Position numbers and translations under genes: made by a program. A model generated the notes under the pieces. The model searched no databases. It was not told where the DNA came from and saw nothing but the letters and a program-made list of their open reading frames with translations. A DNA stretch of 52,580 nt from JACJYE01 sp964432875 (lineage in GTDB: Bacteria; Bacteroidota; Bacteroidia; Chitinophagales; Saprospiraceae): positions 1-52,580 of the forward strand of contig CAYSPJ010000022.1 in NCBI GenBank assembly GCA_964432875.1, in the 5' to 3' direction. Below are positions 17,281 through 24,532 of this stretch, piece by piece. Position 1 is the first letter of the stretch, and the number at the start of each line of letters is the position of its first letter.

Positions 17281-18501
17281 TCACTCCTCACGCATCATTG
17301 CCGGCACGCGCCTGGCGCGTTGAGCGGGCGCCAAGGACGCCAGCAAGCCGATGGCCATGACGGTGAGGGCCACCACCAAAAAATCGGGCGAGCGCATACT
17401 GATGGGGTAGGACTCCACTACGAAATTGCCTGGCACAGAGACGATACCTACCGTTTTTTGGGCGGTATACAGGCCGATGGCTAGTACGAAGCCCAGCACA
17501 ATGCCCAAAACGCTGAGCAAGAGGCCCTCGTAGAGGAATATATTGCGAACGGTATTGTCCAACGCGCCCATCGACTTGAGGATGGAGATGTCTTTTTGTT
17601 TTTCCAGTACCACCATCCACAAGGCGCCCACGATATTGAACGCCACCATGAGCATCATGAGGCTGACGATGGCGTAGCTCAGCCATTTTTCCACCTGCAT
17701 GAGCTTGAGGAAGGCTTCTTCCTGCTGATAGCGGTTTTTCACCACAAAGCCTGGCCCCATAGCCAGCTGGATATCCTCAATGGCCCGGCTGGCATTAACA
17801 TCAGGGGCCAGACGGATTTCCAGGGCACTCACCTCGTCGGTATAGCCTAGAAGCTCCCGGGCAAAGCTCAGCGAGCTGAGCACGAACTCATTGTCAAAAT
17901 CCTGTTGGATGACGAAAGTGCCGCCGGGATAGATATAGCGGCGGCGGAAGGGCGGCTCCATGGGGCTGCGCAGGCGCTCCCGCTTGGGGGAGTACACGGC
18001 GATGCCGGTAAAGGGGTCGCCTACGTTAGTCCCCAGCTTGTTGCGCATGCCCAAACCCAATACGGCTAGATTGCGGTTGCTCTCGTTGAAGTTGTAGTCC
18101 CCTTCCCGTACGGTAGAATCAATACTGACCACCTTATTGAAGTACTCATCCACCCCTTTCAGCGTGCCAAAGTCCTGGTTGTCTTTGTATTCAAAAAAGG
18201 CGACCTCTTCCAGCGTTTGGCTCACCACCGCCACCCCCTCTACGGCTTTCAGTTTTTCCAGCAGCGAGCTATCGGCTTTAAAGGTCTTGCCCTGGGCAGG
18301 CATTACCTTCACATCGGGGTTAAAATTGCTGTACATGCCCGAGATCAAGTCTTCAAACCCATTGAACACCGACAGCACTAATACCAAAGCCGCTGAACCT
18401 ACCGCTATGCCAAAAACTGCTATCCCCGTGATGACATTTATCGCATTAGTGGACTTTTTGGCGAACAGATAACGCCGGGCAATTCGCAGTGCAAGTTTCA
18501 T
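17281..18501 (-). CDS. LolC/LolE-type ABC transporter permease (MacB/FtsX family)
   Basis: A 406-residue permease with the family layout: N-terminal cytoplasmic RRYLFAKK then a membrane helix about 22-48 (INVITGIAVFGIAVGSAALVL), a large periplasmic MacB-type domain about 50-265, and three C-terminal membrane helices about 275-305, 325-350 and 372-395, with a KDISILKSMGA coupling region near 308. In Bacteroidota such proteins are usually annotated as the LolC/LolE lipoprotein-release permease. No ATPase is adjacent, so a LolD partner must come from elsewhere; the ATPase at 30.5 kb belongs to another operon. It lies 108 bases downstream of the TolC gene, separated by a heptamer repeat, so cotranscription is possible but not certain. 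Confidence 0.9.
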   Translation of the reverse strand: MKLALRIARRYLFAKKSTNAINVITGIAVFGIAVGSAALVLVLSVFNGFEDLISGMYSNFNPDVKVMPAQGKTFKADSSLLEKLKAVEGVAVVSQTLEEVAFFEYKDNQDFGTLKGVDEYFNKVVSIDSTVREGDYNFNESNRNLAVLGLGMRNKLGTNVGDPFTGIAVYSPKRERLRSPMEPPFRRRYIYPGGTFVIQQDFDNEFVLSSLSFARELLGYTDEVSALEIRLAPDVNASRAIEDIQLAMGPGFVVKNRYQQEEAFLKLMQVEKWLSYAIVSLMMLMVAFNIVGALWMVVLEKQKDISILKSMGALDNTVRNIFLYEGLLLSVLGIVLGFVLAIGLYTAQKTVGIVSVPGNFVVESYPISMRSPDFLVVALTVMAIGLLASLAPAQRARRVPAMMREE

Positions 18502-18572
18502 GTAAAATATTTTTGACCGTATTTGCGATTCTTCCGTCTCTGGATATCCATGTTCAATGCCCCCTGCCCCCC

Positions 18573-18611
18573 CCTTTACACTTTACCCTTTAACCTTTAC
18601 CCTTTAACCTT
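18573..18611. repeat. Tandem heptamer array (CCTTTAA/CCTTTAC, five to six units)
   Basis: Units run CCTTTAC, ACTTTAC, CCTTTAA, CCTTTAC, CCTTTAA, preceded by a C-rich run. The array ends at the stop codon of the minus-strand TolC gene. On the opposite strand it reads as GGTTAAA/GGGTAAA, the same unit as the array at 39941-39976. Confidence 0.8.
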
Positions 18612-19950
18612 ATCTAACCAACCCCCCAATAAGCCGGATCAATTCCGTTTCCGTGTTTTTCAGGTTGAACAGCACGTTCAAACGCTGTTGAGAAGCATTG
18701 ATATAGCCCAATTGGATGGTACGATAATCAAATGAATTGATCAATCCGCCGCGAAAGCGCTCTTCAGCTATCTCCAAATTGCGGCGGGCATTGATCACCA
18801 GCTGAGTCGTCACCTGTAGCAAGCGTTTTTGGGTGTTGTAAGCCCCCAGAGCATTAGCCAGTTGGTTACTGAGCAGGCGCTTGAGGTCGCTGATGTCGAG
18901 TTGAGCAATCAGTTCCTGGGTTTTGGCATTTTCGATCCGCCTTTGGCGGATACCGCCGTCAAAAAGGGGATAAGTAAGGTTAAAGTTGACAAAGCCGGTT
19001 AAAGTTTTGGCCGCTACCTGGGGCAGAGGGCGAGTAAAAGCATCCCCTCCGAAACTTAGGGTCTGCTCGCCAAAAGAGATACCGGCGTTGTAGTTGACGC
19101 CTGCCTGGACCCCCACCCGCAGTTTAGTGTCTGCCTCCTGGACACGAGTGTTGACCGAGGTAAGCTCGCGGTTGAGCATCAGGTTTTGCAGTTGGTGATT
19201 ATTTGCCATCATGCGCTCCTGCAGCGCTTCGAGCAGGTACTCCTCGCCGGAATAATCCAGGCTGTCGGTCAACTGGTAGGGCGTGTCAATTGGCTCCACG
19301 CCCATACTGAGGTTGAGGTTGCGGATGGCCGTTTCATAGTTGTTCACCTGCACCACGTAATTGGTAGAGTCACTCAGGTAGGCATCCTGGGTCTGCAGGA
19401 TGTCAAAGGTGCTGGCCTGGCCAAACTCCCGGCGCAGCTCCTGATACTCGACGCGGTCGCGGGAGAGGGTGAGCACCTCAGCCAAAACCTCAAGTTGCTC
19501 TTTTTGGATAATGGCGTTGTAATACGCCAGGATGATATCCTGTATCGCGGCTTCCACCCTGAGTTTGGTGTTAGCCTGGCCGAGCCTTTCCTGCTGCTCC
19601 AACTGCTCCTTGATGTAATGTGCGCGATAGCCGTCAAAGAGTACCCAGTTGGCTTCAACGCCGGGCGTGATGCTGGTGCTGAAAGCGTTGGTGGCGGTCA
19701 GAGGGCCGGCCGGATTGCTCAGGTCGCGGTAATTATTGCCAGAATTGACCACCAGATTGATGGAGGGCAAGCGCCCCGCCACGGCCCAGTCGTTGTTGTT
19801 GGCAGCTATATCCAGGTTGCGTTCGGCTATCTGTACCTGGAAGTTGTTGGCCAGTCCTGTTTGGATAGCCTGCGACAAGCTCAGGGGAGCTTGCGCCTTG
19901 CTGCTGAGGGCGGACAGCGCAATGAACAAGAAGATTGCGATTTTCTTCAT
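18610..19950 (-). CDS. TolC-family outer-membrane efflux protein
   Basis: A 446-residue protein from the ATG at 19950, chosen over the in-frame 19992 start because MKKIAIFLFIALSALSSKAQ is a clean signal peptide. It shows the internal duplication and long coiled-coil-forming helices of outer-membrane efflux proteins: LSLSQAIQTGLANNFQV, then AIQDIILAYYNAIIQKEQL, and in the second half LIAQLDISDLKRLLSNQL and NLEIAEERFRGGLINSFDY. It should form the trimeric exit duct of a type I secretion or drug-efflux system. No periplasmic adaptor gene is adjacent; the neighbours are GtrA upstream (16 bases) and a LolC/E-type permease downstream. Cargo unknown. Confidence 0.9.
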   Translation of the reverse strand: MKKIAIFLFIALSALSSKAQAPLSLSQAIQTGLANNFQVQIAERNLDIAANNNDWAVAGRLPSINLVVNSGNNYRDLSNPAGPLTATNAFSTSITPGVEANWVLFDGYRAHYIKEQLEQQERLGQANTKLRVEAAIQDIILAYYNAIIQKEQLEVLAEVLTLSRDRVEYQELRREFGQASTFDILQTQDAYLSDSTNYVVQVNNYETAIRNLNLSMGVEPIDTPYQLTDSLDYSGEEYLLEALQERMMANNHQLQNLMLNRELTSVNTRVQEADTKLRVGVQAGVNYNAGISFGEQTLSFGGDAFTRPLPQVAAKTLTGFVNFNLTYPLFDGGIRQRRIENAKTQELIAQLDISDLKRLLSNQLANALGAYNTQKRLLQVTTQLVINARRNLEIAEERFRGGLINSFDYRTIQLGYINASQQRLNVLFNLKNTETELIRLIGGLVR

Positions 19951-19966
19951 TTTCAGCGGGTGATGG

Positions 19967-20377
19967 TTAGATAAACTTATGTTCAAAGACATAGCGTTTC
20001 AGATAGAAGTTGTAGAAAAAAACGAAGCCGGTGGCGCAAAGTTTGGTAACAGGCTGATATTTAGCAAAAAAAGCCAGGGTGTTTAAGCCATAAATGATAC
20101 TAGTGCTCAGGGCCATACCGCCCAAAGAGACCAATACCGACAGCAGGAACGCCCGTTTTGCTGAACCTTGTAGCGAGAACACAAATCGTTTTTGCATCAT
20201 AAAGTTCAACACCATGCCGCAGGAATAGGAAATGATGTTTGAGACTACCGGCGAAAAAACGCGATTGGCCAACAGCAGATACAATACGTAATCCACTGAA
20301 GTAGCTACCGCCCCGGACATGGCAAAGCGGGCTTTCATCTTGAGTAGTCCCCGTATTTTTTCGCCATCTAGCTTCAT
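19967..20377 (-). CDS. GtrA-like polysaccharide/lipid-linked sugar membrane protein
   Basis: A 136-residue protein from the ATG at 20377 (MKLDGEKIRGLLKMKARF). Earlier in-frame starts at 20407 and 20455 are possible. It has four predicted membrane helices (FAMSGAVATSVDYVLYLLL, VSNIISYSCGMVLNFMMQKRFVF, the LLSVLVSLGGMALSTSIIY segment and a C-terminal helix) and the GtrA-type ending NFYLKRYVFEHK. GtrA proteins are thought to move undecaprenyl-linked sugars across the inner membrane. The gene ends 16 bases before the TolC start, so they are probably cotranscribed. The functional link is not obvious. Confidence 0.85.
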   Translation of the reverse strand: MKLDGEKIRGLLKMKARFAMSGAVATSVDYVLYLLLANRVFSPVVSNIISYSCGMVLNFMMQKRFVFSLQGSAKRAFLLSVLVSLGGMALSTSIIYGLNTLAFFAKYQPVTKLCATGFVFFYNFYLKRYVFEHKFI

Positions 20378-20504
20378 AGCCGGATATTTTGGGCCGAAGA
20401 TAAGCATTTTCGCCCGCCTGTGGCGTTTTGGGATGGAAAAGGCGCCGCCCGGCATCTTTTGATACTAAAGGCCCATTTAAATTTGCCAGCTTGCAGTAAA
20501 TCTT

Positions 20505-20512
20505 TATTTTTA
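20505..20512 (+). promoter_or_regulatory. Candidate promoter for the bTHX gene
   Basis: TATTTTTA (one mismatch to TAnnTTTG) at 20505-20512 is preceded by TTTG at 20482-20485 with 19 bases between, matching Bacteroidota -33/-7 spacing. It lies 40 bases upstream of the small ribosomal protein gene. Confidence 0.45.
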
Positions 20513-20552
20513 CCACGAAATATCATTTTTCTAATTTCATAATCATCCTACA

Positions 20553-20672
20553 ATGGGAAAAGGAGACAAACGCTCGAAAAAAGGCAAGATCTGGCGCGGT
20601 TCTTATGGCAATAGCCGCCCAAGCACTAAACAGGAAACCAAGAAGAAGGTAGAGAAAAAGAAGCAGGAGTAA
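20553..20672 (+). CDS. 30S ribosomal protein bTHX (Thx)
   Basis: A 39-residue highly basic protein beginning MGKGDKRSKKGKIWRGSYGN and continuing into SRPSTKQ with a Lys-rich tail. This GDK.SKKGKI.RGSYGN.RP pattern is diagnostic of the Thx family, small proteins that bind the head of the 30S subunit in Thermus and Bacteroidota. The frame runs ATG to TAA with no interruption. It is short enough to be missed by automatic gene calling. It stands alone, divergent from GtrA, and its last codons and stop form one arm of a 12-bp inverted repeat. Confidence 0.93.
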   Translation: MGKGDKRSKKGKIWRGSYGNSRPSTKQETKKKVEKKKQE

Positions 20673-20730
20673 AGAGACACCCCAAAGCGCTGCCGGGAGC
20701 TCCCGGGGCGCTTTGCTCCTTTACTCCTGC
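20663..20730. terminator. Nested inverted repeat downstream of bTHX
   Basis: An outer perfect 12-bp repeat (GCAGGAGTAAAG at 20663-20674, CTTTACTCCTGC at 20719-20730) encloses an inner GC-rich hairpin at 20683-20715 (CAAAGCGC with GCGCTTTG around CCGGGAGCTCCCGG). The left outer arm overlaps the bTHX stop codon. The inner hairpin fits a terminator, though no long T-run follows. Confidence 0.7.
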
Positions 20731-20805
20731 CTTAGCCACGCGGAGTGGCTCATTGTAAGGAGCATATACAATATGAAATGAAAAACGGCCGAAGACCAAG
20801 CTTGT

Positions 20806-22239
20806 ATGAAAGTATTGCACATCAGCGCAGAGTGTTACCCTGCAGCTAAATCAGGGGGCCTGGGCGACGTGGTTGGCGCCTTGCCAAAGTACCTTTCCCG
20901 AGGCGGCATGTCCTCAGGGGTCATTATCCCAAAATACAAGCTCAAGTGGATCGAAAGCCATGCCTTTCAGACCATCTATACTGGCACCGTACGCCTGCAC
21001 AACCAATACGTGCCTTTTGCCATCCAGCAGGAGCGCAGCAACGAACTGGGTTTGCCTTTATTTGTAGCCGACATACCCGGCAAATTTGACCGCCCCGGCA
21101 TCTATGCCGACCCCGGGGGCTATAGCTATGGCGATGAGCTGGAGCGCTACCTGTGTTTCCAACAAGCCGTGCTGCAATGGGTTGCCAACAGCCCTGGCCG
21201 GCCACAGGTATTGCACTGCCACGACCACCATACCGGGCTCATCCCTTTTATGGTCAAACACTGCCCCGAATACCAGCGCCTGCGCTATATCCCCACTGTT
21301 TTCACCATCCACAATGGGGCATACCAAGGGGCTTTCAGCTGGCAAAACATGTACCTGCTGCCCTTCTTCGAAGCAGCTGCCCGCGGCCTTTTAGACTGGA
21401 ACAACGCCATCAACCCCCTGGCAGCCGGCATCAAATGCGCCTGGCGCGTAACGACGGTGTCGCCCAGCTACCTCAAAGAGTTACAGCAGCAATCCAACGG
21501 GCTGGAAATGTTGCTACAACACGAACAACACAAATGCCTCGGCATTATTAACGGTATAGATACCCAGGTATGGGATCCGGCAACCGACCCCTTTATCGCT
21601 GTCCGCCTCAACGGCAGCCTTCCGGCTTTCAAGGCGGCCAACAAACAGGCACTAGCAGCGCACTTCCAACTGGATAGCCAGTTGCCCTGGATCGTCTTCA
21701 TCGGCCGGCTGGCAGGCGAAAAGGGGGCGGATATGCTACCTGGCCTCATCAGCCGGGTGCTGAGCAGCGGTTTGCCCGCAGCCTTTGCCGTGCTAGGCAC
21801 CGGCGACCCTAAGGTGCAAGAAGCGCTCCGCCAGCTGAACAGCCACTTTCAGGGCCGATTTAGCGCTGCCCTCGAATACAACGAAGGGCTGGCTCATCAA
21901 CTCTATGCCGCCGCTGATTTCATCTTCATGCCTTCGCGTATAGAACCTTGCGGGTTGAATCAAATGTACGCCATGCACTACGGTGCGGTGCCCATCGTCC
22001 GCGCTATTGGCGGCCTGCGCGATACCGTGCCCGATGTGGGCGAACCCGACGGTAGTGGCCGGGGCATCCAATTTACTCATTTCAGCCTCGACGATGCGCA
22101 CCTGGCCTTACACCGCGCCGTACAATTGTACCACAATCCCGAGGCTTTCGCCACCGTGCAGGAGCGCATTGCCCAACTCGATTTCTCCTGGGAACGCTCG
22201 GCGGCAAAATACATGGACATTTACCATCAAATGATATAA
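20806..22239 (+). CDS. glgA: Glycogen/starch synthase
   Basis: A 477-residue GT5 enzyme that transfers glucose from ADP-glucose to the growing alpha-1,4-glucan. Visible motifs: N-terminal KSGGLGDVVGALP (residues 15-27), whose lysine contacts the sugar nucleotide; HNGAYQG near 170; the second-domain FIGRLAGEKGADM near 305; and the C-terminal PSRIEPCGLNQMYAMHYG near 373, holding the retaining-GT glutamate. Length is normal for the family. It is followed 12 bases later by glgC, so the operon makes both the substrate and the polymer. Confidence 0.95.
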   Translation: MKVLHISAECYPAAKSGGLGDVVGALPKYLSRGGMSSGVIIPKYKLKWIESHAFQTIYTGTVRLHNQYVPFAIQQERSNELGLPLFVADIPGKFDRPGIYADPGGYSYGDELERYLCFQQAVLQWVANSPGRPQVLHCHDHHTGLIPFMVKHCPEYQRLRYIPTVFTIHNGAYQGAFSWQNMYLLPFFEAAARGLLDWNNAINPLAAGIKCAWRVTTVSPSYLKELQQQSNGLEMLLQHEQHKCLGIINGIDTQVWDPATDPFIAVRLNGSLPAFKAANKQALAAHFQLDSQLPWIVFIGRLAGEKGADMLPGLISRVLSSGLPAAFAVLGTGDPKVQEALRQLNSHFQGRFSAALEYNEGLAHQLYAAADFIFMPSRIEPCGLNQMYAMHYGAVPIVRAIGGLRDTVPDVGEPDGSGRGIQFTHFSLDDAHLALHRAVQLYHNPEAFATVQERIAQLDFSWERSAAKYMDIYHQMI

Positions 22240-22251
22240 AATTTCGCTCCT

Positions 22252-23526
22252 ATGATTAAAATGATCAGCCTTATCCTCGGTGGAGGCGCCGGCACCCGCT
22301 TATTCCCTCTGACTGCTCGCCGCTCCAAACCGGCTGTACCCATTGGAGGGAAGTATCGCCTTATCGACATCCCCATTTCCAACTGCCTCAACTCCGGCGT
22401 GCGCCGCATGTTCGTCGTTACCCAGTACAACTCAGCCTCGCTCAATGCGCATATCAAGAATACCTACAACTTTGATATGTTCAGCCACGGCTTTGTAGAA
22501 ATCCTCGCTGCAGAGCAAACGCCCTCCAGCGACCAATGGTTTCAGGGGACTGCCGATGCCGTGCGCCAGTCCATGCACCATCTCAATAGCCACGAACACG
22601 ACCAAATCCTCATCCTCTCTGGCGACCAGCTCTATCAAATGCACTATGGGGAAATGGCGGAGGAGCATGTTGAAAACAATGTAGACCTTACCATCGCCAC
22701 CATCCCTGTAAATGCCCACGACGCGCCGGGCTTTGGCATCATGAAAGTCAATGAGCAAGGGCTGATTGAGAGCTTCATCGAAAAGCCCAAAACCGAAGAA
22801 CTGGGGGCGTGGCACTCCCCGGTGGGGGATAAACTAAGCCAACAGGGCAGGATTTACCTGGCTTCCATGGGTATTTACATCTTCAAAAAAGAAGTCATGA
22901 AAGACTTGCTGGCGGAAAACCCTAAAGCGATTGACTTCGGCAAGGAAATCATCCCTTATGCCATTGAAAAAGGCTATAAAGTAGCCAGTCATCCTTTTGA
23001 TGGGTATTGGACCGACATCGGTACCATCCGCTCCTTCTTCGATGCCAATATCGCCCTGACCAAAGATGTGCCCGAATTCAACCTTTTTGGTAAAAAGACG
23101 CCAGTCTATACCCGCCCACGCTTGCTGGCCCCATCCAAAATATCCGGCACCTGGCTCAACCAGGCGATCATCGCCGACGGCTGCATCATTCATGCCCAAA
23201 AAATAGAGCATACTGTTGTGGGTATCCGCGCGCGAATCGGCAAGGGGACGGATATCTCCAACTCTATCGTCATGGGCAACGACTCTTATGAAACCTTGGA
23301 GCAGCTGAGCATGCCTGGCAGGACCGCGATGGGGATTGGCGCCAATTGCTTTATCCGCAATGCCATCATCGACAAGGACGTGCGCATCGGGGATAATGTC
23401 CACATCCACGGCAGTATTTCTCTGGCCGATGATGAGCAGGAAACACACACCATTAAAGACGGGATTATCGTGGTGAAGAAGGGGGTTTACATCCCCGCAG
23501 GCACGCGCATTGGGCTGAATGCTTAG
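22252..23526 (+). CDS. glgC: Glucose-1-phosphate adenylyltransferase (ADP-glucose pyrophosphorylase)
   Basis: A 424-residue enzyme that makes ADP-glucose from glucose-1-phosphate and ATP, the committed step of glycogen synthesis. The nucleotidyltransferase signature GGGAGTRLFPLT lies at about 10-21 with KPAVPIGGKYRLID after it, the GTADAVRQ loop near 100, and FIEKPK near 168. The C-terminal third shows the left-handed beta-helix hexapeptide pattern (INxxI/IxxxVxIG). An ATG nine bases downstream (22261) is an alternative start. It forms an operon with glgA and converges with metF only 6 bases later, with no room for a separate terminator. Confidence 0.95.
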   Translation: MIKMISLILGGGAGTRLFPLTARRSKPAVPIGGKYRLIDIPISNCLNSGVRRMFVVTQYNSASLNAHIKNTYNFDMFSHGFVEILAAEQTPSSDQWFQGTADAVRQSMHHLNSHEHDQILILSGDQLYQMHYGEMAEEHVENNVDLTIATIPVNAHDAPGFGIMKVNEQGLIESFIEKPKTEELGAWHSPVGDKLSQQGRIYLASMGIYIFKKEVMKDLLAENPKAIDFGKEIIPYAIEKGYKVASHPFDGYWTDIGTIRSFFDANIALTKDVPEFNLFGKKTPVYTRPRLLAPSKISGTWLNQAIIADGCIIHAQKIEHTVVGIRARIGKGTDISNSIVMGNDSYETLEQLSMPGRTAMGIGANCFIRNAIIDKDVRIGDNVHIHGSISLADDEQETHTIKDGIIVVKKGVYIPAGTRIGLNA

Positions 23527-23532
23527 GGGAGA

Positions 23533-24489
23533 TCAATACACGGCTTCGACAATCTGGCGGATGGTATCCGAATCGCCCATGGTATAGTAGTGCAGGCAGG
23601 GCACGCCCGCTTGTTTCAGCTCGCGGGATTGCTGGATGCACCACTCGATGCCCGCCTGTCGGCGGGCTTCGCCATCCTTGGCATGGGATACGGCTTTGAC
23701 TAACTCATCCGGCAGATTGACGTGGAATATACGCGGCAGGGAATTGAGCTGATGTAACTTGGTCAGGGGCTTTAAGCCCGGCACTATCGGCACGTTGATG
23801 CCCATTTCCCGGCAGCGGGCCACGTAGTCAAAATATTTTTGGTTGTCGAAAAACATCTGGGTGACGATGTAGTCAGCACCAGCCTCGATTTTGGCTTTGG
23901 TGGAGAGCAGATCAAAATCCAGGTTGGGCGCTTCAAAGTGCTTCTCCGGATAGCCGGCTACGCCGATGCAAAAATCGGTACGCAGGCCATTTTCGATATT
24001 AGGGTCCAGGTATTTCCCCCGGTTCATCTCCCCGATTTGTTTGACCAGGTCTATAGCGTAGTGGTGGCCGCCTTCTTCAGGGATGAACCTGCCTTCAAAC
24101 ACCCTTGCATCGCCCCGCAGTGCCAATACATTATTGATGTTCAAGAAATTGAGGTCTATCAGCGCATTTTCGGTATCTTCTTTGGTGAAGCCCCCACAGA
24201 TGAGGTGGGGTACCGCATCCACGCCGTAGCGGTGCATGATGGCGGCACAAATGCCTACCGTGCCGGGGCGCTTGCGGATGGCGACCTTTTCGTAGTATCC
24301 GCTTTCGCGCTTTTTATAAATAAATTCTTCCCGATGGTAGGTCACATCAACGAAAGGCGGCTTGAACTCCATCAGGGGGTCCAAGGCATCAAAAATGGCT
24401 TGCATGCTCCCTCCTTTCAAAGGGGGCAAGACTTCAAAGGATATCAGGGTCTGGCCTTTTGCCTTCTCAAAATACTCAGTAACTTTCAT
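23533..24489 (-). CDS. metF: Methylenetetrahydrofolate reductase [NAD(P)H]
   Basis: A 318-residue FAD enzyme from the ATG at 24489 (MKVTEYFEKA). The in-frame ATG at 24510 would lie across the promoter region and is less likely. It reduces 5,10-methylene-THF to 5-methyl-THF for methionine synthesis. Family features: ISFEVLPPLKGG with the catalytic Glu near residue 20, VTYHREE near 50, ALRGD near 125, GVAGYPEKH near 175 and the QMFFDN segment near 210. The usual FAD-binding pattern looks complete. It is divergent from the GT-C-like gene with only 43 bases between starts. Confidence 0.95.
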   Translation of the reverse strand: MKVTEYFEKAKGQTLISFEVLPPLKGGSMQAIFDALDPLMEFKPPFVDVTYHREEFIYKKRESGYYEKVAIRKRPGTVGICAAIMHRYGVDAVPHLICGGFTKEDTENALIDLNFLNINNVLALRGDARVFEGRFIPEEGGHHYAIDLVKQIGEMNRGKYLDPNIENGLRTDFCIGVAGYPEKHFEAPNLDFDLLSTKAKIEAGADYIVTQMFFDNQKYFDYVARCREMGINVPIVPGLKPLTKLHQLNSLPRIFHVNLPDELVKAVSHAKDGEARRQAGIEWCIQQSRELKQAGVPCLHYYTMGDSDTIRQIVEAVY

Positions 24490-24500
24490 GACTTTTGGAC

Positions 24501-24528
24501 TTGGCCGCAAAGTTAATCCTTATCTTTG
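24501..24528 (+). promoter_or_regulatory. Promoter of the GT-C-like gene (leaderless), overlapping a metF -7 box
   Basis: On the plus strand TTG (24501-24503) and TATCTTTG (24521-24528) are 17 bases apart. Transcription should start about at the ATG at 24533, implying a leaderless or nearly leaderless mRNA. On the minus strand TAACTTTG (24515-24508) is a candidate -7 box for metF. Both lie inside the 43-base divergent intergenic region. Confidence 0.65.
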
Positions 24529-24532
24529 CAAA

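Noticed and set aside
24362..24532. N-terminal extension of the GT-C-like protein into metF
   Set aside because: It is antisense to the start of metF and lies upstream of a good promoter. The internal ATG gives a normal membrane protein start.
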